This document shows, piece after piece, positions 38,752 to 50,130 of a DNA stretch of 64,000 nt. A model generated the notes under the pieces. That model made no database searches. It had not been told where the DNA came from and saw nothing but the letters and a program-made list of their open reading frames with translations. This DNA comes from Phallusia mammillata (Eukaryota > Chordata > Ascidiacea > Phlebobranchia > Ascidiidae): positions 1-64,000 of the forward strand of contig QLIY01000145.1 of the NCBI GenBank assembly GCA_003260075.1, given 5' to 3'. The number at the start of each line of letters is the position of its first letter. The stretch's first letter is position 1. Position numbers and translations under genes: made by a program.

Positions 38752-41001
38752 TCACATGACCGGAACGGCCTGCTGCTCAAGATAGGTGTCGCTGCGGGCA
38801 CCGAGCTTCGCCAGACGTTTGTTCTCCCGTAAAAGTTCGTTTTGGACGTGCTGCGTTTCGTTGGCGGCCCCGCGGAATTTCCTCAACATCCATTCAGCAG
38901 TGCTCCGCTGGTTCTGAGCGCTCACCACTTGGGCTTTCGCCTTAATAACTCTTTTCCCTATATCTTTCTCTTTGGCATCAACCTCCGAGACGCACTCCCG
39001 AATTTTGCCGGTGTTTCTCGCTTTAACCTTCACAAGTTGCTGTTCGAGCTTTTGTGCAGTTTGCTCTAAACTCTTGCGGCCATGCTCGTTCTGCCTGCAC
39101 TTCTGGTACAACTGATGCTCCATCTCGTTGTCGTGCTGCACAATGCGAGTAAACGTACGCAGAAGATCCTTGTTGCGGCGTTGCACAAAATCGCGGTAAT
39201 TCTGGTCAAACGCCTTCTCCCAATTGTCTTGTCGTTTCTGGTTATTCTCGCGAACCGCGCTTTGGGTCTTACGAATCGCCACTTGCTTTTTCACAGCGTG
39301 CGCTTGGACATTCCTCTGGTACTCCTTCCTCTGTTTATCCAGCTCCGCAGCCTCCGCGGCTTCTTGAAGCTTCTTCTGCGCTGCGATGTTGCTCTCAACC
39401 AGATTCCGGTTATCAGTAACGCGGCGGTCACCTTCACGGCTTCGTTCCAGCAGATGGGATTTGTTACTTGCCAAAACAGCACTGGCTTGCCTTCTTCTGT
39501 TCTCCGAGGATCGGTTGATGCCGTCGGTTTTGCTCAACTTCTTATTTAAATCCTCATCATGCTGCCGGGACTCGCTGATGTATCTCTGAGCCTGAACGCG
39601 CTCTTGCCTTTTAAACTCCGCATCAGCTATTTTGCCCTTCAAAGACTCTAAATTCATCTGCATGGCTAAGTTGGAAAGTTCCTTTGCGAGATGGAAAGTC
39701 TCATTTTCTTTTCGTTTCAGCCGATCCTCGAACTCCTGCGTCATCTTCCGGATTTGGCTCTTCCGAAGCTCGAGCTCCGTCGTCTTGGATCTGTACTGTC
39801 GCTCTGCATCAGTTACCACCAGAGCGTTCTTCCTCATCTTATCCTTGGTCTGTTGAAGATCCGAATGTCCTTTGGTGATCCTCTGCTTTGTTCTGTCCTC
39901 TTTTGCGTGCGCAGCTTCGGAGCGAATCTTCTTCACTTTCTGGAGACTCTCGTTTAATCTCTTCTCTTCGTCTAGCATCTTTTTACTCATGGACTGCTCA
40001 AACTCTCTCATGGTCCTCTGCACTGCTCTCTTCTTCTTCGTTACATCTCCCTCCACCCTCTTTAGCTCCCTCTCCTCCTGCTTGTGCTGCCACATGTGAT
40101 CCTCGATGATCTTCATCCTTTTCTCGAACTCCTTTTGGTCAGCCGCGATGCGATTGGTCAGCGCCACCACGCCCATTGGCTCCCGGTCGGATCTTGGACC
40201 ACGTGGTGAGACATTGAGAGCTTGAACTTTGTAGGAGTGCGTGTATCTAGAACAGGGTAAAGACATTGTTAATTTAAGTTTCGCTTTGTAAGAGCACGTG
40301 CGTAATTAGAAAGCCTTACGTCCACACACACGGTTTGGAAAGTCGCCTAATCAAATACGAACCTACTAGAGCTTGCTATAAACAGAAAACGTGTCTAAAA
40401 GCTTAACTATTCTATATGTAGACACGTAAGGACAAAATGGATGATGTCATAAGTTATAGCAAAATGGGATCGACGATTACAATATACAATAAGCTGTCTG
40501 ATAGCTTTGATTTAATAAGATTAAATTTGCCTTGGGTTGAAAAAGCGATTTTGTCAATACACGATTTTATTTTTATTTTTAATAATTAAACGATTTGCTA
40601 TCAATGAACAAAGAGGCGTGGATAATAGATGGATAAAATCTTAACATATATCAGTTTCATATAACTTACCTGTTGGAATCTAGGAAGCCAGCAGGGCCGA
40701 GAGTTCGGTCGTATTCCTTCAGAAACCTGGCATATGCAACTCCACTTTGTTTAAACTCATCATCACCAACCTCCGGCCCGAATCCAGTGGAAGATGCCCG
40801 AGGACTTTTTGGCTCTTTTGGTTCCGACTTCCCAAACTGAGGAAGAGTGACGCTGCTTGGCCGGTAGGTGGTAGCATAACGGAATGTAAGTTTAGGTTTA
40901 ATCTCAAAAGGAAGATTGGTGAGTGTATGATATTCCGTCGTCGCCTTGGGACCACGATCCAGATAAGGGACGTTCATTCCATGACCAAGATGAGACGGCA
41001 T
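38752..41001 (-). CDS. Coiled-coil protein, 608 aa, unrecognised (ciliary type?)
   Basis: Two exons, 40670-41001 and 38752-40246, join at phase 2 (AG/A gives Arg). The N-terminal 150 residues are Pro-, Gly- and Tyr-rich with few helices (LPFEIKPKLTFRYATTYRPS). The remaining 450 residues form almost uninterrupted, highly charged coiled coil (for example EEKRLNESLQKVKKIR and ENNQKRQDNWEKAF), ending in a short tail, LEQQAVPVM. There is no signal peptide, membrane segment or enzymatic motif. An extended N terminus followed by a long coiled coil is common in axonemal and microtubule-inner proteins, so a cilia or flagella role is a guess. Frames on the opposite strand of exon 2 are shadows of its biased codons. 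Confidence 0.85.
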
Positions 41002-41106
41002 GTTTATCAGTGAGAAACAAAAAACTATTTCCTATTAAAAACTTGGTAGTATGAAATTGTATCGGTTAGGTTACTTTTACATTAGCTTAAAAAAGAAATG
41101 CTATCA

Positions 41107-41235
41107 TATGGAAATGCTTATGGGCTTGATTCGGTATAACGCATTCAATAGGCCTAGCGTACTATGATTTCTAAATGAGTATGCCGTGATCGCTGGTCTG
41201 TATGAACGCTTCAGGGCTTATCCCTGTACGTATGT
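41107..41235 (+). mobile_element. SINE body fragment
   Basis: It contains GGCCTAGCGTACTATGATTT and ATCGCTGGTCTGTATGAACG in the same order as at 21413-21530, directly upstream of the coiled-coil gene. Confidence 0.5.
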
Positions 41236-42441
41236 ATATTAATCTTAGTCGAACAATAACACCTCACATAAAAATTGTTTTAGTAGACGAATTGAGGTTG
41301 CTTTGGAGTGTTTTTAAATAGTGGATAAAAGCGTGACAACTGACATAAACTGAAACAGTTACCAACTCAAAACAATATGACGTTTTTTAAAGTTGCTTCA
41401 TTTATTTCACAGTTATGTCAAAGTTTAATCGCTCTTTCGTCTGAAAGAAACAGTTATATCCGTGTCAAAATTACGACTGTTACCCGAAACGAGTTTAACA
41501 CGCAAGCTACTTCAAACACACTGAAGTGTCCACCATTGTCCGACAATAGCGTAAAACAACTAATGTCAAACCCACATTCCTTCCGCACAGACTGTACTGG
41601 TATTGGTTAGTTCGCAAATTGTAAATGCAAAACACACTGTCCTGTTTTTAGGCCAGAAAATACACGATTTTAAGACTGATATCATAACGTTTTGTCCTAA
41701 ACAGTTGTGTTTAATACCAGACACATTAATTGCAAATCTCTTCGTAACATCAACAAACAAAAAGTTAATGCTTGCCTAAAATTCCTTTATCATTCACACT
41801 GCCGAGGCCTTGTCATTAATCTGCCATTTATTGCTGATAAAGAGACGCGACTACATTGTATTTTGGAATCACAACGTCTCAATACAATCCATCAACAAAG
41901 ATTATTATCAAACCCCAATACACTCATGATTGAATTTAGTCTGTACGTTCCAGGCACGCGATTCTGTCACTTTTCTGTTTTGACCTTGTCATTTTTTGTT
42001 TGCTTACCCTTTCTTATGGCCGGACGCCCACCGCGTTGACAAAAGCCTTTCAAGTATTTTGATACCTTCGAGCACGGCTTGGGTTCTTCAGTCAAGCGGA
42101 AAAGTTGCTACCGGGAAAAGCAGTCGAGCAGAAAATATCTTTTTTTCATTATGGGATGCCCGATAATTGACAAATTAAAAAGTGCTTTCAGCAACAAGTT
42201 AGACAAATATTTTATGATGCAAACAAAAATTTGATTTTGTGACAAATGCAAAACTGTTCTAACACATTTCTATTTCCTAATTTTAATTTTTAATGCAAAC
42301 ATAAGTTTTAAAAGATTTTTTGCTACGCAGCAAGTCTACATTTTCAACAAACCACTTTTTATAATTTACAACAGAACAGCTTCCACTAACGTACACAACT
42401 CTTTGGTTGTCTGGAGACAATAGCACGTGTGCTGTTGAAAA

Positions 42442-42660
42442 GCGAAGCCGAAACACCTGCAACGTTGTTTTCCGGTTCTCAGCAGCATGAAGAGAAAAAG
42501 CTAAAAGTTTCTTGGAAAATGTGCATTTGCGGCAGGCAAAGGGGGGGGGGAAAGCCGAAACAGCTGCAACCTGCAACGTTGTTTTCCGGTTCTCAGCAGC
42601 ATGAACAGAAAAAGCTAAAAGTTTCTTGGAAAATGTGCATTTGCGGCAGGCAAAGTGCTA
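42442..42660. repeat. Direct duplication around a G10 tract (42541-42550)
   Basis: The left copy starts near 42442 (GAAGCCGAAACACCTGC) and the right copy at 42551 (AAAGCCGAAACAGCTGC). The right copy has a short extra CTGCAAC. Confidence 0.85.
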
Positions 42661-43084
42661 ACGTTGAAAAAGACAAGCAATATAAAAGTCTCTACTAACT
42701 AGTAAGGTGATAATTGTACTGTAAATTGTTGTTAAACATTCAAACATTGTCATTAAGCAATATGCATGTAAAGGTTGACGCCGACGGAATCTTGTTCGTT
42801 TTTGCACACCAACGTTTCAGTTGCTTTGATTTAAGAGAACATTTTAGCCAAAATGGCTTGTCAAACAGTTTCTTTTGTTTGTTTCAAAATCCTGTTAAAT
42901 TGTTTTTATACTCCCGTTCATGTGAAGTGAGGATTGTCAATGGTTTTGGCTCTGGTACAGTTGACTCATCATCTCAGGTTTGATGTTTAAACAATGCAAT
43001 TTTATAATTGAACATGAATTTGCCATGACAAAGGCATTTCCCGTCCTGACTCCTGACAAAGGCACTTCCCCAATTATTTCCTTC

Positions 43085-43157
43085 CACAGTATAAACTCAT
43101 AATGTTCACTGTTCGGGGGGGGGGGGGCAGTATAAACTCATAATGTTCACTGTTCTC
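43085..43157. repeat. Short direct duplication around a G13 tract (43115-43127)
   Basis: A 28-base unit ending CATAATGTTCACTGTTC occurs on both sides of the tract, just upstream of the GDPGP1 start. Confidence 0.8.
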
Positions 43158-43233
43158 TACCATTGCTTTTACATGCAAATAGTTATTACTTATATCACTT
43201 ATCATTTCAGTATTTTTCAGCAGTGGATTTCAA

Positions 43234-46200
43234 ATGGCATCGTCAAATATCTTTGATTACAAAGCATCAGACTTTTTATTTGATGTTCCAAATCATTCAT
43301 TTCATGAAGGTGTGCATTCAGATTTTGACAAATGTTTACTCTCAAAATGGAACAAGGCTCATGACAGCGGACTATGCAAGTATTTTTTACAGGTTGGTAG
43401 TTCAGCAACTGTGTGAATAAAGTAGGACTTTAATTTGAGGGCTAATAGTTCATCGCTGTCCGGGTATACCAGTTTTCATCAGTGATCCTTAGCTTGTGGG
43501 TAATTACCTCATAAGAGGTTTTGAGAATGCAGCAGGGTGTAACTACATTGTGTTATTTTGATTGTTTTTAAGAGGGTGTATATATTCTATCTGGTTTTCA
43601 GATGAACCACTGCTTTACCTACATTTGTTATACTTTCAGTATTTTTGTTTAGTTTTGGTTTTAAAAGTGTTGCAGTTTTTTTAAAAAAAATTCTGTTATA
43701 AATTTTTGTTTTAGCTTGAATGTAAAACCATTCCTGGAAATAAAGGTTATGTCGCCCAAATGAATGCTCAACGAAAAGAACGTCGTGCGCCTCAATCCTT
43801 TCACAGTGTAAACATGCCATTTGATCCTGACAAATTCAATTTTACAAAAATTAAAGTGGACGAAATTCTTTTTCAAGTATGTCAAACTTGTTGCTTATTT
43901 TTTGTTGTGTTTATTTCTATGCAAACAGATGGTGTGTCTAACATTTGATCCATTTGCTTAACTTTTATTGTGATGGCGGTAAAAAGTGATTTTCATTATA
44001 ACCAATTAACCTACTCTTAGCTTCCTCTACTAAATGAATATTTTATATCCAGTGGCTCCATTATAAATTGTTTACACAACATGCCTGGTGATAATCATTT
44101 TTTGAAAAACATCTGAGTAAAAGAAAAAGGGCATTATGAAATTACATTAACTGACATTGTACTGTTTTAGGTCCAGAAACAGAGTGTCATAGACGATAAC
44201 TGCAATAGTTTGAATGTAAATAGCAATGGGACACATGAATTTGAGGACATGTTTATCATTAATGTCAGCCCTTTTGCAGTTGGCCATTCATTGGTGGTGC
44301 CTAATCTTTCTGAATGCAGGTGTTTGCATGAACCAACTTACCATTAATTATTCAATTTTGCATGAATAATGTATGACAAATTTGTTTGCATGAGATTATT
44401 ACATTGGTGGTGTGAAACTAACTTCAGTAATTATTACAACTGTTTGTCTTCTTTTTCTAAATATAAATTGGGTGTGATTCATTGGTACCAAATGCATGCA
44501 TATTTGGCGTATGTTATGCATAACAGATGGTAATCACCTTGTCTTTGTCAGATAACAACCTGGCGTTCCCTATGTGCACGGTATAATATACATTTGCTCA
44601 CTGTTTATCTATACATATCATGTAACTAACTATGTGTACGTTCTTTGCATTCTGGTAATGTTTAAAGCTGAATGCAGTATATTCTTAGACCAGTACATTT
44701 TATGCACTTTTTTGCTGAATTGCAAACTATAACATATTATCAGAAAATTTTACAGCAATTTACACATTTGCTTCATTCAAAATGATTTTTTTTTAAATTA
44801 TCTGTATTGTTAATGTTACAACATTTCCTACTTAATCACTTGTCGCCAAATAATAAACTGGCTTTTTCTTTGTAAATTGTCATGTACATTTGCACATTGT
44901 CTGTCTATTGCTTACTAATATAAATGTTTTCAGACCCCAGGTGCTGACACTCCATGCGTTGGAACTGGGGATTAAGATGCAAAGTTTAAGTGCTTGTCCC
45001 AATTTCTATGTTGTTTTCAATGGAATGTGTGCCCATGCTTCGGTTAACCATCTTCATTTGCACTGTTATTATTTTAACGTTAAAAAACCCTCACAAGGTA
45101 AGTAGAGCTGCAAGAAGATAAATAACTGATTTATCTTATTTAATTAAAGAAGTTTTAGCGTGTTTTTTTGAAAAATGTATGTTACAGGAAAAAAATAATG
45201 TCAAATAAGCACCTACAAAGTCATTGAGCATCCTAATTAATGTAAATATGTAAACATAATATTTTGCAGACCGCCAGTGCAATGGATCAACTCCAGCCCA
45301 AAAAACCTCTTTACCTGTGCAACAAGATGATCTTAGTTTGCAACCTGTATCAAAATCATGTTTTGTTTGTCATTCTATGCCAGTTCCAGCAATTGTGTTC
45401 CAGGTAAATAGTTGTTTTTTAACAACAGAATCTAAATTAATTCTGGCTTTATGTAATACATTTGATACTTAATACCCTTACCATATTTCTATGGTGTTTG
45501 CACATAAGTGTGACATTTTTGTTTTAATGTTCAGGTTTTGTCTGCTACTGAAATATCAGTTGTTTCAACTATGATACATTTGGTAACTCAATATTTTGTG
45601 AAAGAAGGTATTGCACACAACCTGTGTATAGTGAAAGCCAGAAAAATCCAAACACAATCAGGTACAACATTTCCAGTGTTAAATTTTAGTAGCAAACAGT
45701 TTGCAATTAATAAAGGTGTTCCTATTACAAATTTCATATAATTACATACTGCCTACCAAACTATGGTCTAGCATTAAAAAATGTTTCAGTTAGCTGCATC
45801 AATCACAGTAAAGGCTTTAATAAATTGGTGTTGTACTATTTGTCAGAATTACCAATTTATTCTCTTTTATACATTTTTTCATTTGTAATGCGTGTAAAAA
45901 AACATACCTGCTAATCGTAATCCATTCACCAGAAAATGAGACCAATAAAAATCAATTTGCTAGAGTTTTGTAGAATAATATATTATAGTGGCACCTGTAT
46001 TTCTTTTACATTTTAAAGATACGACTTTTATTTCCAGGAACCCAAGGACCAATTGGTGATGCTTTTAACGCCATTCGTATTTTTCTGTGGCCCAGACGTA
46101 AAATGGCAGGAGCCAAAATAGAAAACAGATTGAACGCAGCTGCGTGTGAATTGTCTGGCCATGTTTTCCTGCAGCCGGATTTGTATGAAAACATCACTGA

Positions 46201-46294
46201 AGAAACATGGGAAAAACACGCTGCGAATGACGCGTTACCCCCTGATGAGTTTAATGCCATTGTTGAACAAGTTAAGGGTATGCTTAATCATTAG
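43234..46294 (+). CDS. GDPGP1: GDP-D-glucose phosphorylase
   Basis: This cytosolic HIT/GalT-superfamily enzyme converts GDP-glucose and phosphate to glucose-1-phosphate and GDP and is thought to remove misformed GDP-glucose. Seven exons, 43234-43392, 43715-43876, 44171-44319, 44934-45097, 45270-45403, 45535-45661 and 46038-46294, join in frame to 383 aa, against about 385 aa in human. The catalytic HIT motif HLHLH is at residues 196-200 within SVNHLHLHCYY. Other family landmarks are GYVAQMNAQR, FNFTKI, FIINVSPFAVGH and, near the end, IFLWPRRKMAG with CELSGH. The ATG at 43234 is favoured because the frame then reads MASSNIFDYKASDF, matching the family's usual short lead. Exon 1 may have an acceptor at 43210, so a 5' untranslated exon upstream is likely. 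Confidence 0.93.
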
Positions 46295-46320
46295 TGTTTA
46301 GCAGTGATGTTCCCTATTGG

Positions 46321-46459
46321 CAGTGGTGGGATTCATTTTTTTTTGTCTGTTGGTTCTATTACAAAAGTCACATTTTTCAGCCGGTTCTGTTACAAAAAGT
46401 CCATTGACTAATAACCAGTAATGGTAACCGGTTCGCTGATCTCATAAAATTTCGTGAGA
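46321..46459. mobile_element. hAT-like MITE, family A, cut by a G10 tract
   Basis: It starts CAGTGGTGGGATTCA and follows the family sequence through GGTAACCGGTTCGCTG to TTCGTGAGA. There the G tract 46460-46469 interrupts it; the other terminal repeat is missing. Confidence 0.7.
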
Positions 46460-46662
46460 GGGGGGGGGGTTATAAGCGTTAAACTGAACACTGCTCAAAA
46501 ATTGTCGGCACACAAGTAAATTTAATCTGCACATTCTTATATAATGCAACATACACTATTATTATTCAGACCAACAGCCTTGCTTAAATGGTCCTTTACT
46601 GTATAGCTTCCATAGCTTATTTATATGCCTAAACACATAAAAACGGTATGGGTGGCGTTACG

Positions 46663-46950
46663 TAGCCGTCCTTAATCAAAAGGACACTTCAACTGAAAAA
46701 ATACTTAAAAATTTAATCGTGTAATTAACAAACTACGTTTAGTTCACCCGAATAAACGCCCGGGTATTTGTTAGATATATCTTCTCATTTGGGAGTGTGG
46801 GGGGGGGGCTAGCCGTCCTTAATCAAAAGGACACTTCAACTGAAAAAATACTTCAAAATTTAATCGTGTAATTAACAAACTACTACGTTTAGTTCACCCA
46901 AATAAACGCCCGGGTATTTGTTAGATATATCTTCTCATTTGGGAGTGTTG
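46663..46950. repeat. Direct duplication around a G10 tract (46799-46808)
   Basis: The left copy 46663-46798 and right copy 46809-46950 differ by a few bases, including an extra TAC in the right copy. Confidence 0.9.
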
Positions 46951-47622
46951 TGTAAAAAGTAAACATATTAATTGCAGCTTTGTATTTAGAACGATAACTT
47001 TTTGTTTTGTACACATTCAAAAGGTTGCAAAATGTCGCTGTTTAAGATATATTGTGTGTAATATATTTTACTTGTTTACATCATATCTTCAAAACTGCTG
47101 TTTCTTCAAATGCAATGTAATTTTATTTATGTTTGTAGTCAGATATTATTGTAATGCAAACTTCTTCAAAAACGTCACGTTTTATATGTACTTGTTTTAT
47201 GTGTGTGTGTGTGTGTGTTTTCGGTTCATGCTGTTTATTTTGCAATGCGTAGCCTACTGTTCAAAAATGAATATGATGAAAGGGTATGAATTAATATAAT
47301 TAGTTGACACAAGCCAACAAGCGTTTGAGGCAACAAAACAGAAAACATGTCAAAAACGGAAATTTGTCGACCTCTAGTGGTCAATAAGTGTGACTTCGGT
47401 TTTATGCAGTCTGCACAGATTATTTAATAAAGTCCACGAGTTGAAGCGAATATGAGAACTGCTTCTATTTTTGTCCTGGTTTTTGAGTATCCATGTGAAA
47501 AATACTTGTGTTAGGTGGATCTACGGCCGTTTTTTCGGGCTTAAATAAGCGAGAACTACTTTTGGTTTGATGGACTGTTGTAATGACAAAAACGCTGTAA
47601 CACTGTATGTAGAAAATTGAGT

Positions 47623-47628
47623 TTTATT
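47623..47628 (-). terminator. Polyadenylation signal of the 160-aa gene
   Basis: The minus strand has AATAAA 62 nt after the stop codon of the three-exon gene. Confidence 0.5.
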
Positions 47629-47689
47629 AAACGAACGAGTAACTTTAGAACTACTACAAGGGCAGGTTTGTTATCGATGTGCAGACTCT

Positions 47690-49115
47690 TCAATACATTT
47701 TAAATTGTCGATGAGTCAAATTCATTTCATCCACGTATCTGCAAAAAATATAAATAGTTTGTTGTAAGTTTCCGGTTTAAAGTTGTGTTTAAGTAATTTC
47801 CCACAGATAAAGTTATTGGTTTAGGTATAAAGTATGTTGGGTTGTTTGGAAAGATTTAAATACCTTTTAACTGTTTAGCAAAGGAAAAGTTAAAAGGTTC
47901 CAAACATTATTGTAATAGATTGAAGATCGTTGACACCCCAGGTTATAGACCCCAGCGTAAAAACTTTACAAAACAAGCTAAAACCAAACTGTAAATTCTT
48001 CATGTTATTTTATCGACGCCCCTTCAAACCCTATTATAACAAACTCTTCGTGCTCCTGAAATTCCGGTTTGGTAACCACTGTGTTACAAGTGGGTTTTCA
48101 TGCTGCTAGCTACTTGCGAATTCGCAAATAGTTGCATCTAACGATTATAGTGATCTAAAATATTAAAGTTTACCTGGACATGGCGCTAGTTACAATGGGA
48201 TGTCGATTTCCAGTTTGTGGGACCATTTTTGGGGCAGGTCCAAGGCCAGTTCCCCACTTCGGGTGTTCTATTCTTATCGGACGGCCACGGGAGGGCAGCA
48301 TTTCACGCAATGTCGACCAATCTTCACAACGAGTGATGCGGAGTGACGGGTACGTTTGTTCTTCTTCACCTCTTCTGCTCATTTCACGCAACGACCGCTG
48401 TCTTTGTGGCAGCTGCATAGAAATCATAATCGATATTTTTTTCATACATTTTATTTGTTGCTATAATATACTTCAAAATGCTAGCAAGTAATTTATAGTT
48501 TACTTGATATTGCACATGTTCTTTATTCACTACGAACAAGTTCGAGTTAAAGTTGTGTTTGCCTACACTCTTATGTTATTGCATGACCATAGTTTTGTCC
48601 CGCCTCCGCAATATCGCTACTTCGCCGTCACCACTTATCACTTCTTAGCCCGCGCATGCAAAAAGGTTGCCTACCTTTGTTCTATTGGCGGCTACAGTTA
48701 GGCTACAAAACTATTTCTGTAGCAGCACAAATGATTGTTAGTAGTAGAACAATGATACAATAGTGATTGTTAACGACAGTAAACCACCTAATTACAATTG
48801 CAAGTCTCTATTAAAGCTATGATGTATTTCAATACCTTAAATAGTAAATGCAACAGAAAAACAAACCTACAGCACCCTACCTTAATAGATGCATTGATAC
48901 ATATATATTGGAGCACTTACCCATTCTGGTGGCAGTTCACTTGTTGATTTCGGTGTATCGATTGTCTTATGCCTAGGAACCGGGGCCGAATCCCTTGTGT
49001 CCAATGGGTCGTAGGGTCTGGACACCCAAACTGTTTCGGGAGAGGGTGGGGTCTTTTTGCCACTACTGTGCGTGTATTTGAAGTCACCAAACATTCCCAA
49101 ACACGCGGAAGCCAT
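47690..49115 (-). CDS. Unrecognised 160-aa protein, three exons
   Basis: Exons 48921-49115, 48174-48412 and 47690-47738 join at phases 0 and 2 into 161 codons. The start at 49115 (MASACLGMFGDFKYTH) is the first ATG after a likely leader. The protein is basic and rich in Pro, Arg and Trp, with short motifs such as LRITRCEDWSTLREML, HPKWGTGLGPAP and a C terminus YVDEMNLTHRQFKMY. There is no signal peptide, membrane helix or known catalytic motif. Low-complexity Pro/Trp/Arg proteins of this size are frequent among sperm and axonemal microtubule-associated proteins; I offer this only as a possibility. Confidence 0.75.
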
Positions 49116-49291
49116 TCTTTTTGCCCAAAATACGTTCCCTGTAATTGCATTAAGATTAAGGTGTAAAAACTGATAAAAATAGTACAAGCGTTTTTTGTAG
49201 CAGTCGGGCTATCTTATTGTACTAAAAAGACATAGCCTACTTTTGTTTTATAATACGTCGCTACAAAAGTGAAAAGTATTGAATGTATCTG

Positions 49292-49508
49292 CATGTAATA
49301 TTTCTAAGTGTAAAACAAGTTTTCTGAAACCACACTGTCAACAACTAACACTTCGCTACAATGTGAATGATAATCTTTTTCTCGTTTACGTCGCGGGGGG
49401 GGGGAATGTAATATTTCTTAGTGTAAAACAAGTTTTCTGAAACCACACTGTCAACAACCAACACTTCGCTACAATGTGAATGATAATCTTTTTCTCGTTT
49501 ACGTCGCA
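49292..49508. repeat. Direct duplication around a G10 tract (49395-49404)
   Basis: The unit AATGTAATATTTCT...CGTTTACGTCGC is present at 49292-49394 and again at 49405-49508, upstream of the 160-aa gene. Confidence 0.9.
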
Positions 49509-50044
49509 TGTAAACAGTTGTAAAATTTACGACTTTTTTGTCTCAATAAAGCTTCCATAAACGCCTGTTCAAACATTGCTGGTTCCGTAATCCATTTAAA
49601 CCCCGGCTACAGAGCTACAGAGAAAGCAAAGCATATCTAGTTTCAGGCCTAACATATTAGGACAAACCTTTGGTGTGTCAACTTAAGGACACAAAGCTTA
49701 CAACACGCTTCGCGAGGGCTTTAGTTGAAAAGCTCGCAAACACAATTGAAAGAAGCCAGACAATGTGGTTTTTGGCACTCGCGCACAAATGAAACTCCTG
49801 CTGTAGAGATATTTAAAGGTCGCCCAAACAAAAGTAGGCGGTAATATGATTACAGGCAACACGTAGCTACACATACCAATTAACTTCAAAATGTGTCTGT
49901 TTTAAAATATGTTCAACCCAAATGTCATAATTTAACCCTCACTTTATTTTGGTAATTCAAGATTAAAGTCAATTGTTCACTGTGAATGTTGCCTTTGCAA
50001 ACAACTCCCCACTTTAAATCAAAAAAATTGTTAAACTTACTTTA

Positions 50045-50052
50045 TGACGTCA
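50045..50052. promoter_or_regulatory. Palindromic CRE upstream of the 162-aa gene
   Basis: A full TGACGTCA stands 79 bp before the start codon at 50131, a usual position for a CREB/ATF-bound promoter element. Confidence 0.45.
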
Positions 50053-50130
50053 CATAAAGTACAGCATTATGAGCAGAAGCCAATTCCAAAATAAACAACG
50101 GTTTTGTTTGTGACTTTTTGACGTTTAACA

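Larger units (their letters stand above)
41002..43233. other. Intergenic region with doubtful reading frames
   Basis: Apart from the SINE fragment and the duplication at 42442, two frames are slightly gene-like: minus 42283-42480 (containing SPDNQRVVYVSGSCSVV, faintly WD-repeat-like) and plus 42763-42979 (MHVKVDADGILFVF...). Neither has convincing exon partners, and the first overlaps a duplicated segment. They may be parts of a decayed gene. Confidence 0.4.
46295..47622. other. Convergent intergenic region
   Basis: It holds the truncated MITE, the duplication 46663-46950 and a GT microsatellite at about 47199-47217. No coding sequence was recognised. Confidence 0.6.
49116..50130. other. Divergent intergenic region
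   Basis: It separates the starts of the 160-aa gene (minus) and the 162-aa gene (plus). It holds the duplication at 49.3-49.5 kb and the CRE at 50045. Confidence 0.6.

Noticed and set aside
38842..40109. Several plus-strand frames over the coiled-coil gene
   Set aside because: They are shadows of the highly charged coiled-coil codons; the minus-strand frame is continuous and splices properly.
42283..42979. Possible WD-repeat exons on either strand
   Set aside because: Only a faint resemblance, no exon partners, and part lies in a duplicated, gap-marked segment.
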